A DNA stretch of 29,427 bases, taken from the NCBI GenBank assembly GCA_002315435.1, contig DCFW01000010.1, positions 1-29,427 on the forward strand, given 5' to 3'. The notes under the pieces were generated by a model that saw only the letters and a program-made list of their open reading frames with translations, was not told the origin of the DNA and made no database searches. This document shows positions 14,725-22,379 of this stretch, one piece after another (the stretch's first letter is position 1; each line of letters begins with the position of its first letter). The stretch comes from Bacteroidales bacterium UBA1794. GTDB lineage: Bacteria; Bacteroidota; Bacteroidia; Bacteroidales; Bacteroidaceae. The position numbers were made by a program, and so were the translations under genes.

Positions 14725-15279
14725 TTACTTAGCACTTGCTGATTTACCAGATTTTCTACGAATTTCTTCGCCAACAAACTTAACACCTTTTCCTTTATAA
14801 GGTTCAGGCTTACGGAAAGAACGCAACTTAGCACAAACATGACCAAGTAACTGTTTGTCACAAGACTCTAGTGAAATAAGAGGATTCTTATTTCTTTCAG
14901 ACTTGGTAGTAACCTTCACTTCATCAGGAAGCTCGATAAAAATATTATGAGTATAGCCTAAAGCTAACTCAATAATATTGCCTTTATTTGAAGCACGATA
15001 ACCAACACCAACAAGTTCAAGTTCCTTAATATAACCTTGAGAAACACCAATAACCATATTGTTGATTAATGATCTGTAAAGTCCATGGAATGCTTTAGTT
15101 TGTTTATCTTCGTTAGCGCGTGAAAGTACAATGTTTCCCTCACTTACTTCAACAGTAATCGACGGATCGATTTCTTGAGCCAACTCTCCTTTTGGACCTT
15201 TGACTGTAACTACATTCTCCTTGCATACGACTGAAACGCCGGCAGGAATTTGTATGGGTAATTTTCCTATTCTAGACAT
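14725..15279 (-). CDS. rplF: 50S ribosomal protein L6
   Basis: L6 lies near the factor-binding site at the base of the L7/L12 stalk. The 184 residues have two copies of the L6 fold: MSRIGKLPIQIPAGVSV and KGPKGEL in the first, and PEPYKGKGVKFVGEEIRRKS in the second. It lies 18 bases after rpsH and has a clear Shine-Dalgarno in that gap. Confidence 0.98.
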   Translation of the reverse strand: MSRIGKLPIQIPAGVSVVCKENVVTVKGPKGELAQEIDPSITVEVSEGNIVLSRANEDKQTKAFHGLYRSLINNMVIGVSQGYIKELELVGVGYRASNKGNIIELALGYTHNIFIELPDEVKVTTKSERNKNPLISLESCDKQLLGHVCAKLRSFRKPEPYKGKGVKFVGEEIRRKSGKSASAK

Positions 15280-15287
15280 TGCTTAAT

Positions 15288-15293
15288 CCTCCC
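15288..15293 (-). promoter_or_regulatory. Shine-Dalgarno sequence of rplF
   Basis: GGGAGG on the minus strand with an 8-base spacer to the rplF start codon. The match is as good as in classical SD-using bacteria, and the site lies outside any coding frame. Confidence 0.65.
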
Positions 15294-15297
15294 TAAA

Positions 15298-15693
15298 TTA
15301 ATAAACATAACATAAAACTTCACCACCAATTTTCAAATTGGAAGCTTCTTTATCTGTCATTACACCCTTGGAAGTAGATACTATAGCAATACCCAAACCA
15401 TTAATTACTCTCGGCATATCTCTGTATCCGGTATACTTACGCATACCAGGAGAAGAAATTCTTACCAATTTTTTAATCGCGCTAGATTTACTAACGGGAT
15501 CAAATTTCAAGGCTACTTTTATTGTGCCTTGAGGTCCATCTTCTACAAACTTATAATTAAGAATGTAGCCTTTCTCAAAAAGAATTTTTGTAATTTCCTT
15601 TTTAAGATTTGAGGCTGGGATTTCAGCAACCCTGTGCTTAGCACTGATTGCATTTCTCAGTCTTGTTAAATAATCTGCTATTGGATCAGTCAT
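15298..15693 (-). CDS. rpsH: 30S ribosomal protein S8
   Basis: S8 binds helix 21 of 16S rRNA and in E. coli represses the spc operon. The 131 residues start MTDPIADYLTRLRNAISAKH and finish with the STSKGVMTDKEASNLKIGGE signature. The gap of 50 bases before it (after rpsN) shows no obvious mimic of the S8 site by eye. Confidence 0.98.
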   Translation of the reverse strand: MTDPIADYLTRLRNAISAKHRVAEIPASNLKKEITKILFEKGYILNYKFVEDGPQGTIKVALKFDPVSKSSAIKKLVRISSPGMRKYTGYRDMPRVINGLGIAIVSTSKGVMTDKEASNLKIGGEVLCYVY

Positions 15694-15743
15694 ATTATAA
15701 AAATTAAATTAATCAGGTCTACCCTGACAATATTTAAAATAAA

Positions 15744-16013
15744 TTACCAACTTGCTTTTTTTACTCCAGGAATTAAACCATTTGAAGCCATTTCTCTAAA
15801 TTGTATTCTAGAGATACCGAATTGACGGATATAACCTCTTGGGCGTCCTGTAATTTTGCAACGATTGTGTAAGCGAACAGGTGAAGCATTCTTGGGTAGC
15901 GCTTGTAAAGCTTCATAATCACCAGCTTTCTTCAGGGCTGCTCTTTTAGTAGCATATTTCGCTACCAACTTTTCCCTTTTCACCTCGCGAGCCTTCATTG
16001 ATTCTTTTGCCAT
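15744..16013 (-). CDS. rpsN: 30S ribosomal protein S14
   Basis: S14 belongs to the 30S head. I take MAKESMKAREVKREKLVAKY as the start: an upstream ATG at 16052 in the same frame would add 13 residues foreign to the family and would overlap the end of rplE. The 89 residues include RLHNRCKITGRPRGYIRQFG. No CxxC pairs are present, so this is the longer zinc-independent form. It lies 4 bases after rplE. Confidence 0.97.
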   Translation of the reverse strand: MAKESMKAREVKREKLVAKYATKRAALKKAGDYEALQALPKNASPVRLHNRCKITGRPRGYIRQFGISRIQFREMASNGLIPGVKKASW

Positions 16014-16017
16014 AATA

Positions 16018-16575
16018 TCAATCTTTATTAGCTTTTTTAAATGGTAAACCAAACTCTTTCAGCAATGCATAACCTTCCTCATCAGTGTTAGCACTTGTAA
16101 CGAAAGTTACATTCATTCCTAAAATTTTTGATATACTATCTATATTGATTTCAGGATAAATGATTTGCTCCTCAATGCCAAGAGTATAATTACCTTTACC
16201 ATCAAACTTGTTTGAAATTCCTTTAAAGTCACGAATACGTGGTAATGCCACGCGAATCAGTCTTTCAAGGAATTCATACATTCTCTCTCTGCGAAGCGTA
16301 ACCATAACACCAATTGGCATTTTTTTACGCAACTTGAAGTTAGCAACGTCTTTGCGAGATAAAGTCGCTACAGCTTTTTGACCTGTAATGGCTGTTAACT
16401 CATTAATAGCTACGTCAATAATCTTCTTATCTGCAACAGCAATTCCTAATCCTTGATTGATAACGATCTTTTTAAGAACCGGAATTTGCATTGTTGATTC
16501 ATACTGAAATTTTTCTTTCAGGGCAGGCGCTATACGCTCTGCATACTCTTTTTTAAGACTTGCAGTGTTACTCAT
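16018..16575 (-). CDS. rplE: 50S ribosomal protein L5
   Basis: L5 binds 5S rRNA and touches P-site tRNA across the subunit bridge. The 185 residues include VLKKIVINQGLG, GQKAVATLSRKDVANFKLRK and IGVMVTLRRERMYEFLERL. The ATG at 16575 overlaps the rplX stop as TGATG. A GTG one codon earlier is open but less likely. A Shine-Dalgarno (GAGGAG) lies inside the 3' end of rplX. Confidence 0.98.
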   Translation of the reverse strand: MSNTASLKKEYAERIAPALKEKFQYESTMQIPVLKKIVINQGLGIAVADKKIIDVAINELTAITGQKAVATLSRKDVANFKLRKKMPIGVMVTLRRERMYEFLERLIRVALPRIRDFKGISNKFDGKGNYTLGIEEQIIYPEINIDSISKILGMNVTFVTSANTDEEGYALLKEFGLPFKKANKD

Positions 16576-16895
16576 CACTTAATCTCCTCTCCTGATTTAG
16601 TTGCAAAACGAACTGAAACGCCTTCAGTATCTTTCTTTCTACCTATACGTGTTGGTTTACCTGATTTAGGATCCAATGGATTCAAATTAGAAATATGAAT
16701 CGATGCTTCCTGTTTTATCAGACCACCTTGAGGTTGTTTTGCACTTGGTTTAGTACTTTTAGTAACAAGGTTGACACCTTCTACGATAGCTCTCTTCTTA
16801 TCAACAAGTACTTTAAGCACCTGTCCAGTTTTACCTCTATCTTTGCCAGTATTAACGTAAACTGTATCGCCTTTTTTTATATGAAATTTACTCAT
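16575..16895 (-). CDS. rplX: 50S ribosomal protein L24
   Basis: L24 is an assembly initiator next to the exit tunnel mouth. The 106 residues begin MSKFHIKKGDTVYVNTGKDR, the KOW-motif start (GDTVYVNTGKDRGKTGQVLKV), and continue with GVNLVTKSTKPSAKQPQGG. It is 20 bases after rplN and its stop overlaps the rplE start by one base. Confidence 0.98.
   Translation of the reverse strand: MSKFHIKKGDTVYVNTGKDRGKTGQVLKVLVDKKRAIVEGVNLVTKSTKPSAKQPQGGLIKQEASIHISNLNPLDPKSGKPTRIGRKKDTEGVSVRFATKSGEEIK
16584..16589 (-). promoter_or_regulatory. Shine-Dalgarno sequence of rplE
   Basis: GAGGAG on the minus strand, 8 bases before the rplE ATG, placed in the last codons of rplX (Glu-Glu codons). Because it is also coding, selection for protein sequence could explain it in part. 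Confidence 0.5.
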
Positions 16896-16915
16896 TACTT
16901 AAATCTATTACAAAA

Positions 16916-17281
16916 TTAAAGTACTTCTGGTGCTAATGAAACAACCTTCATATTGGTTGCACGAAGCTCTCTCGCTACGGGGCCGAAAATACGACTACCA
17001 CGAATCTCACCAGCAGTGTTCAAAAGAACACATGCATTATCATCAAAACGAATATAAGAACCATCAGCACGACGGATTTCTTTCTTTGTTCTTACGACAA
17101 GAGCTTTTGTAACTGCACCTTTTTTTATATCACTTGAAGGGATCACGCTCTTTACAGAGACAACAATTACATCCCCAACAGAAGCATAACGACGACCTGT
17201 TCCACCTAATACACGAATGCATAAAACTTCACGGGCACCGCTGTTATCACAAACTGTAAGTCTTGATTCTGTTTGTATCAT
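16916..17281 (-). CDS. rplN: 50S ribosomal protein L14
   Basis: L14 forms intersubunit bridges and is the docking site of the silencing factor RsfS. The 121 residues start MIQTESRLTVCDNSGAREVL and show the GRRYASVGDVIVVSVK and ALVVRTKKEIRRADGSYIRF signatures. It follows rpsQ by 2 bases. Confidence 0.98.
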   Translation of the reverse strand: MIQTESRLTVCDNSGAREVLCIRVLGGTGRRYASVGDVIVVSVKSVIPSSDIKKGAVTKALVVRTKKEIRRADGSYIRFDDNACVLLNTAGEIRGSRIFGPVARELRATNMKVVSLAPEVL

Positions 17282-17283
17282 AA

Positions 17284-17553
17284 TTACTTAGCTCTTTCTG
17301 TTATTTCTACTAATCTCCATCTCTTAGTCTTGCTCAAAGGACGAGTCTCCATTATACGCACGGTATCACCAACACTTGACTCGTTCTTTTCATCATGAAC
17401 ATGGTATTTCTTTGTCTTACTAACAAATTTACCATAAATAGGGTGTTTCTCTTTAAATTTAGCAGCTACCGTAATAGTTTTATCCATTTTGGTGCTAACT
17501 ACAACCCCTGTTCTTTCTTTTCTTAAATTTCTAACTTCCATTCGGCCAATCAT
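17284..17553 (-). CDS. rpsQ: 30S ribosomal protein S17
   Basis: S17 is an OB-fold protein that binds 16S rRNA early in assembly. The family signature GDTVRIMETRPLSKTKRWRL is near the C-terminus. The first ATG overlaps the rpmC stop as ATGA, giving 89 residues. A second ATG at 17541 gives 85 residues starting MEVRNLRKERTG, which fits the usual family start better. Either is possible. Confidence 0.96.
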   Translation of the reverse strand: MIGRMEVRNLRKERTGVVVSTKMDKTITVAAKFKEKHPIYGKFVSKTKKYHVHDEKNESSVGDTVRIMETRPLSKTKRWRLVEITERAK

Positions 17554-17747
17554 TTATTATTTAATTGTCTTTGGCGTAATTCTGTTTTAATACGCGCAAT
17601 CATCCTGCGTAATTGCTTGATTTGTGCAGGATTTTCCAAAGGAGAAATGGAATGATTTAATACCATTTGGGTGTAATTAGCTGTTTCAGTTGCTAATCTT
17701 TCAACCAAGTCCTTTGTATTTATTTCTCTAATTTCTGCAATATTCAT
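17550..17747 (-). CDS. rpmC: 50S ribosomal protein L29
   Basis: L29 is a small two-helix protein at the tunnel exit, close to the SRP and trigger factor site. Starting at 17747 the 65 residues open MNIAEIREINTKDLVERL and end with KQLRRMIARIKTELRQRQ. An ATG two codons earlier (17753) overlaps the rplP stop as TAATG and is an alternative start. Confidence 0.96.
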   Translation of the reverse strand: MNIAEIREINTKDLVERLATETANYTQMVLNHSISPLENPAQIKQLRRMIARIKTELRQRQLNNK

Positions 17748-17752
17748 AACCA

Positions 17753-18187
17753 TTAAGCATTAGGATTTTGAGCATCATAATCACGTCTAACTACAAATTT
17801 TGTAGTAACAGGAAGTTTTTGAGCAGCCAAACGAAGAGCCTCTTTAGCTATTTCATATGATACTCCTTCAACTTCGAAAATTATTCTACCTGGATCAACA
17901 GGAGCAACAAATCCTACTGGATCTCCTTTTCCTTTACCCATACGCACATCAGCCGGTTTCTTTGTGATTGGTTTATCAGGAAAGATTCTAATCCAAATCT
18001 GCCCCTGACGTTGCATATATCTAGTTACCGCAACACGAGCTGCCTCTATTTGACGTCCGGTAATCCATCTTGTTTGTAAAGATTTAATACCGAAAGTACC
18101 AAAGGCAAGCTGATTGCCTCTTTGTGCATTACCTTTTTGACGGCCTTTCTGCGGTCTTCTGTATTTAGTCTTTTTGGGTTGTAACAT
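17753..18187 (-). CDS. rplP: 50S ribosomal protein L16
   Basis: L16 organises the A-site tRNA binding region of the 50S subunit. The 144 residues begin MLQPKKTKYRRPQKGRQKGN and carry RWITGRQIEAARVAVTRYMQ and the MGKGKGDPVGFVAPV loop. It lies 15 bases after rpsC and overlaps rpmC at its stop. Confidence 0.98.
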   Translation of the reverse strand: MLQPKKTKYRRPQKGRQKGNAQRGNQLAFGTFGIKSLQTRWITGRQIEAARVAVTRYMQRQGQIWIRIFPDKPITKKPADVRMGKGKGDPVGFVAPVDPGRIIFEVEGVSYEIAKEALRLAAQKLPVTTKFVVRRDYDAQNPNA

Positions 18188-18202
18188 AATTTTTTAATTC
18201 AA

Positions 18203-18928
18203 TTAGCGGTTATTTTTTTTTCTTTTAAAGTTACGGCCACCATTGCCTCCGTTATTGCCACGACCATTTTCTTTTTGAGTAAAATTGGGTGCCAATTCAC
18301 GTTTTCCGAACACTTCACCACGGCAAATCCACACTTTAATGCCCAACAGACCTACTTTTGTAAGAGCCTCTGCTTGACAATAATCGATATCTGCACGGAA
18401 TGTATGCAATGGAGTACGTCCTTCTTTATACATCTCTGAACGAGCCATTTCAGCTCCATTCAAACGACCCGAGATTTGTACTTTGATGCCTTCAGCTCCC
18501 ATTCTCATTGTGTTAGCTATAGCCATTTTAATGGCACGACGGTAAGCGATTTTACCCTCTACTTGTCTTGCAATATTATTTCCAACAATAACAGCATCAA
18601 GTTCAGGTCTTCTTACTTCAAAAATATTAATCTGGATATCTTTATCGGTAATCTTCTTCAACTCCTCTTTCAACTTGTCAACTTCTTGACCACCTTTACC
18701 GATAATAATACCGGGACGTGCAGTACAAACTGTAATCGTCACCAATTTCAAAGTTCTCTCAATTACAATTCTTGAAACACTAGCCTTTGCTAGTCTGGCA
18801 TTCAAATACTTACGGATTTTTGCATCCTCAAGCAATGATTCTCCAAAACTACGGCCACCATACCAATTGGAATCCCATCCTCTAATGATTCCTAAACGGT
18901 TACTTACTGGATTTACTTTTTGTCCCAT
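18203..18928 (-). CDS. rpsC: 30S ribosomal protein S3
   Basis: S3 helps form the mRNA entry helicase with S4 and S5. The 241 residues hold a type II KH domain with the GxxG loop in GIIIGKGGQEVDKL, then the C domain with GAEGIKVQISGRLNGAEMAR and LGIKVWICRGEV. The tail is rich in Asn, Gly and Lys (about 218-241). It lies 5 bases after rplV. Confidence 0.98.
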   Translation of the reverse strand: MGQKVNPVSNRLGIIRGWDSNWYGGRSFGESLLEDAKIRKYLNARLAKASVSRIVIERTLKLVTITVCTARPGIIIGKGGQEVDKLKEELKKITDKDIQINIFEVRRPELDAVIVGNNIARQVEGKIAYRRAIKMAIANTMRMGAEGIKVQISGRLNGAEMARSEMYKEGRTPLHTFRADIDYCQAEALTKVGLLGIKVWICRGEVFGKRELAPNFTQKENGRGNNGGNGGRNFKRKKNNR

Positions 18929-18933
18929 CTAGA

Positions 18934-19347
18934 TCAATTATTTTTTTCATCATTAGTATTCTTCGACTCAACGAACAACGTTACATGATTTGAACGTTTA
19001 CGGATTCTATATCCACGACCTTGAGGTGCTGGTCTCATTCTTTTCAGAGTTGCGCCACCATCAACAAAAACTTTAGATATATATAATTCTCCATCTTCTG
19101 CCTTGCGCTCATTTTTCTGTTCCCAGTTAGCAATAGCAGAACGCAACAATTTTTCAATTTTGCTAGAAGCATCCTTTGAAGAAAACCTTAAGATTCCAAG
19201 TGCTTTATTCACTTCCATGCCTCTCACCATATCAATAACATAACGCATCTTACGAGGTGAAGAAGGAACATTATTTAATTTGGCAAAACTTATTGTTTTA
19301 AGGGCTGTTTTTCTTGCTTCAGCCGATTTAAACTTTCTTGCTCCCAT
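18934..19347 (-). CDS. rplV: 50S ribosomal protein L22
   Basis: L22 lines the exit tunnel with its beta-hairpin, a site of macrolide resistance in other bacteria. The 137 residues include LNNVPSSPRKMRYVIDMVRG, and the hairpin tip region reads FVDGGATLKRMRPAPQGRGY. No insertion or deletion is evident in the hairpin by eye. It lies 26 bases after rpsS. Confidence 0.98.
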   Translation of the reverse strand: MGARKFKSAEARKTALKTISFAKLNNVPSSPRKMRYVIDMVRGMEVNKALGILRFSSKDASSKIEKLLRSAIANWEQKNERKAEDGELYISKVFVDGGATLKRMRPAPQGRGYRIRKRSNHVTLFVESKNTNDEKNN

Positions 19348-19373
19348 TATTATTATACTTTTTTATTTCAGAA

Positions 19374-19643
19374 TTATTTTTTCCTGTTACCGGCATGACC
19401 ACGGAAAGTTCTAGTAGGAGCAAATTCTCCCAACTTGTGCCCAACCATGTTTTCCGTTACATAAACAGGAATAAATTTATTTCCATTGTGAACTGCAATA
19501 GTTTGTCCCACAAAATCTGGGGAAATCATTGAAGCTCGAGCCCAAGTTTTAACCACGACTTTCTTGCCTGATTCAATCATTGCAAGAACTTTGTCTTCTA
19601 GTTTAACATTTATATAAGGGCCTTTTTTTAATGAACGACTCAT
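19374..19643 (-). CDS. rpsS: 30S ribosomal protein S19
   Basis: S19 pairs with S13 in the 30S head. The 89 residues start MSRSLKKGPYINVKLEDKVL and contain VKTWARASMISPDFVGQTIA and MVGHKLGEFAPTRTFRGH. Standard length, 19 bases after rplB. Confidence 0.98.
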   Translation of the reverse strand: MSRSLKKGPYINVKLEDKVLAMIESGKKVVVKTWARASMISPDFVGQTIAVHNGNKFIPVYVTENMVGHKLGEFAPTRTFRGHAGNRKK

Positions 19644-19662
19644 AATTTACCAATTTAACAGA

Positions 19663-20487
19663 TTACTTTTTTCTTCTCTCTATAATATATCTAGAAGATT
19701 GCTTCTTCGGAGCTCTTGTTTTCAAGCCCTTAGCGTACAATCCTGTTCTAGAACGAGGTTGGCCTCCAGACTGACGTCCTTCACCACCTCCCATTGGGTG
19801 ATCAACAGGGTTCATTACAACACCACGGTTATGAGGACGACGTCCTAACCATCTTGAACGACCTGCCTTACCAGAACTTTCCAAAGCATGATCAGAGTTA
19901 CCAACGCTTCCGATAGTAGCTTTGCATGTGCTTAAGATCTGTCTTACCTCACCTGAAGGTAATTTGATTACACAGTAACGTCCTTCACGAGATGTTAACT
20001 GAGCAAAATTACCAGCAGAACGAACTAAAGCAGCACCTTGTCCTGGACGTAATTCAATATTATGAATCACAGTACCAACAGGAATATTCTGCAGAGGAAG
20101 TGTATTACCAACTTCAGGAGCAGCATTTTCACCCGACATTAAAGTAGAGCCTACTTGCAATCCATTGGGAGCAATAATGTATCTTTTTTCACCATCAGCA
20201 TAATACAACAAAGCGATACGAGCTGAGCGATTCGGATCATATTCGATTGTTTTCACTACTGCTGAAACACCGTCTTTCTCTCTCTTAAAATCAATCAGTC
20301 TTAACTTTCTCTTGTGACCGCCACCAATGTAGCGTACTGTCATCTTACCGACATTATTACGACCACCGGTAGAACGCTTACCGAACACAAGAGATTTTTC
20401 TGGTACAGTTGATGTGATATCATCAAACGTACCAATAATTTTATGTCTTTGCCCCGGTGTTGTGGGCTTAAATTTTCTTACTGCCAT
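19663..20487 (-). CDS. rplB: 50S ribosomal protein L2
   Basis: L2 is needed for subunit joining and peptidyl-transferase function. The 274 residues start MAVRKFKPTTPGQRHKIIGT and carry the RRPHNRGVVMNPVDHPMGGG stretch near the C-terminus. The first His of this loop (VDHP), linked to peptidyl transfer in E. coli, is kept. The second position, His in E. coli, is Met here. It follows rplW by 5 bases. Confidence 0.98.
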   Translation of the reverse strand: MAVRKFKPTTPGQRHKIIGTFDDITSTVPEKSLVFGKRSTGGRNNVGKMTVRYIGGGHKRKLRLIDFKREKDGVSAVVKTIEYDPNRSARIALLYYADGEKRYIIAPNGLQVGSTLMSGENAAPEVGNTLPLQNIPVGTVIHNIELRPGQGAALVRSAGNFAQLTSREGRYCVIKLPSGEVRQILSTCKATIGSVGNSDHALESSGKAGRSRWLGRRPHNRGVVMNPVDHPMGGGEGRQSGGQPRSRTGLYAKGLKTRAPKKQSSRYIIERRKK

Positions 20488-20492
20488 TTCTT

Positions 20493-20783
20493 TTAAATAT
20501 TGCTATAAAAATCAATAGTATCTCCTTCTTTTAGTGTAACAATTGCTTTTTTATAAGCATTTGTTTTACCACTTATCAGACCTGCCTTTGTATAACGACT
20601 TTTATTTTTGCCTGGATAACGCATAGTTTGAACCCTGACAACTTTAACATTGTAAGTGTTCTCAACAACATTCTTAATTTGTACTTTATCGGCTTCAGGA
20701 AGAACTACAAATCCGAAACGATTATACTTTTCTGATTCTGCGGTCATCTTCTCAGTAACCAACGGTTTAATGATAATTCCCAT
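20493..20783 (-). CDS. rplW: 50S ribosomal protein L23
   Basis: L23 is the main docking protein for trigger factor and SRP at the tunnel exit. The 96 residues start MGIIIKPLVTEKMTAESEKY and contain VENTYNVKVVRVQTMRYPGK. It is 3 bases after rplD, and a full Shine-Dalgarno overlaps the final rplD codons. Confidence 0.98.
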   Translation of the reverse strand: MGIIIKPLVTEKMTAESEKYNRFGFVVLPEADKVQIKNVVENTYNVKVVRVQTMRYPGKNKSRYTKAGLISGKTNAYKKAIVTLKEGDTIDFYSNI

Positions 20784-20786
20784 TAT

Positions 20787-21425
20787 TTAAGCCTCCTTTT
20801 TAATTAAGATATCACCAATTGCATTCAAAGACTTTTCAGTCAATACCAATACACCAGCATTCATAACTCGGTACGTATTTACACCCGACACAGAAATAAC
20901 CTGTGTTTTTTGTAAGTTACGAGCCGACAAATATACATTATTATTAGATTCTGGTAAAACTAAAAGCAACTTTTTATCAGAAACTTTAATGTTTTTTGCA
21001 AATTTAATAAAATCTTTGGTCTTTGGTGCCTCAAAAGTGAAGTCCTCCACCACTAGGATAGAATTTTCACTTGCTTTATAAGACAAAGCAGATTTTCTTG
21101 CCAACACTTTTAACTTCTTGTTCAGTTTAAAGCTGTAATCTCTTGGTTTAGGACCAAAAGCACGGCCACCACCAACTAATACCGGCGAGTTTAAGTCTCC
21201 ACGACGTGCACCGCCACCACCTTTTTGACGGCCAATTTTTCTTGTAGAACCACTAATTTCACTTCTCTCTTTAGATTTATGAGTACCTTGTCTTTGATTG
21301 GCAAGGAACTGCTTTACATCTAAATAGATCGCATTATCATTGGGCTCAATACCGAAGATAGATTCGTTTAACGTAACCTTTCTTCCGGTGTCCTCACCAT
21401 TAATATTTAATACGTTAACTTCCAT
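20787..21425 (-). CDS. rplD: 50S ribosomal protein L4
   Basis: L4 lines the exit tunnel and in E. coli represses the S10 operon. The 212 residues open MEVNVLNINGEDTGRKVTL. The long tunnel loop reads QRQGTHKSKERSEISGSTRK, followed by GRQKGGGGARRGDLNSPVLV. The start overlaps the rplC stop as TAATG. No leader gap upstream of rpsJ is available for an E. coli-type L4 control site. Confidence 0.98.
   Translation of the reverse strand: MEVNVLNINGEDTGRKVTLNESIFGIEPNDNAIYLDVKQFLANQRQGTHKSKERSEISGSTRKIGRQKGGGGARRGDLNSPVLVGGGRAFGPKPRDYSFKLNKKLKVLARKSALSYKASENSILVVEDFTFEAPKTKDFIKFAKNIKVSDKKLLLVLPESNNNVYLSARNLQKTQVISVSGVNTYRVMNAGVLVLTEKSLNAIGDILIKKEA
20792..20796 (-). promoter_or_regulatory. Shine-Dalgarno sequence of rplW
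   Basis: GGAGG on the minus strand, 8 bases before the rplW ATG, formed by the last Lys-Glu-Ala codons of rplD. It is a strong match in a cluster that otherwise lacks such sites. Confidence 0.55.
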
Positions 21426-22039
21426 TATTTTTCGATTTTAACAATTGAACCTTTTGCTCCTGGTATAGACCCTTTTATTAAAAGAAGGTTGTGTTCAGGA
21501 ATGACCTTTAATACTCTCAAATTTTGGATAGTGACTCTGTCATCACCCATCTGACCGCCCATACGCATTCCTTTAAATACTTTCGCAGGGTATGAACAAG
21601 CTCCAATTGAACCTGGTTTACGAGCTCTGTTGTGCTGACCATGAGTTGCTTGGCCTACACCAGCAAATCCATGTCTTTTAACAACACCTTGGAAACCTTT
21701 ACCCTTTGATATACCAATAATATCAACAAAAGTTGCATCATTGAAAAGATCAACAGAAATCGTATCTCCCAAATTAACGCCTTCGAAATCTTTGAACTCG
21801 GCCAAGTGTCTCTTTGCCGCTACACCAGCTTTCTTGAAGTGACCATCAAGAGGTTTTGTAACATGTTTTTCTTTAATGTCTTCAAAACCAAGCTGAACTG
21901 CTGCATATCCATCATTCTCAACGGATTTTAGCTGTGTAACAACACAAGGACCTACTTCGATAACAGTGCATGGAACATTTTTTCCATCGGCACTGAAAAC
22001 GGATGTCATTCCGATTTTTTTTCCTAATAATCCTGGCAT
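21425..22039 (-). CDS. rplC: 50S ribosomal protein L3
   Basis: L3 starts 50S assembly and reaches the peptidyl-transferase centre. The 204 residues begin MPGLLGKKIGMTSVFSADGK and contain SKGKGFQGVVKRHGFAGVGQ, the loop with the Gln methylated by PrmB in E. coli (GQATHG). It is 17 bases after rpsJ. Confidence 0.98.
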   Translation of the reverse strand: MPGLLGKKIGMTSVFSADGKNVPCTVIEVGPCVVTQLKSVENDGYAAVQLGFEDIKEKHVTKPLDGHFKKAGVAAKRHLAEFKDFEGVNLGDTISVDLFNDATFVDIIGISKGKGFQGVVKRHGFAGVGQATHGQHNRARKPGSIGACSYPAKVFKGMRMGGQMGDDRVTIQNLRVLKVIPEHNLLLIKGSIPGAKGSIVKIEK

Positions 22040-22056
22040 TTCAGTAACTTTTAAAT

Positions 22057-22362
22057 TTAAATTTTAATTTCAACATCAACTCCACTCGGTAATTCCAACT
22101 TCATCAAAGCATCTACAGTCTTAGCAGAAGAACTGTAAATGTCTATCAGACGTTTGTAAGAAGAAAGCTCAAATTGCTCTCTTGATTTTTTATTAACGAA
22201 AGTAGAGCGATTCACTGTAAAGATACGCTTATGCGTAGGAAGAGGGATAGGACCACTGACAATGGCACCCGCCGACTTCACAGTACGTACGATATTCTCA
22301 GCTGATTTATCAACCAAGCTATGATCATACGACTTCAATTTGATTCTAATTTTTTGGCTCAT
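22057..22362 (-). CDS. rpsJ: 30S ribosomal protein S10
   Basis: S10 (also the antitermination factor NusE) lies in the 30S head. The 101 residues start MSQKIRIKLKSYDHSLVDKS and contain AGAIVSGPIPLPTHKRIFTV. The tip loop near SGPIPLPTHK, mutated in tetracycline or tigecycline resistance elsewhere, looks normal. It follows fusA by 17 bases, without an intervening tuf gene. Confidence 0.98.
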   Translation of the reverse strand: MSQKIRIKLKSYDHSLVDKSAENIVRTVKSAGAIVSGPIPLPTHKRIFTVNRSTFVNKKSREQFELSSYKRLIDIYSSSAKTVDALMKLELPSGVDVEIKI

Positions 22363-22379
22363 ATTATTAATTAATGTAA

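Noticed and set aside
16014..16052. Longer rpsN start
   Set aside because: The extra 13 residues overlap the end of rplE and do not resemble S14. The ATG at 16013 gives the family start MAKESMK.
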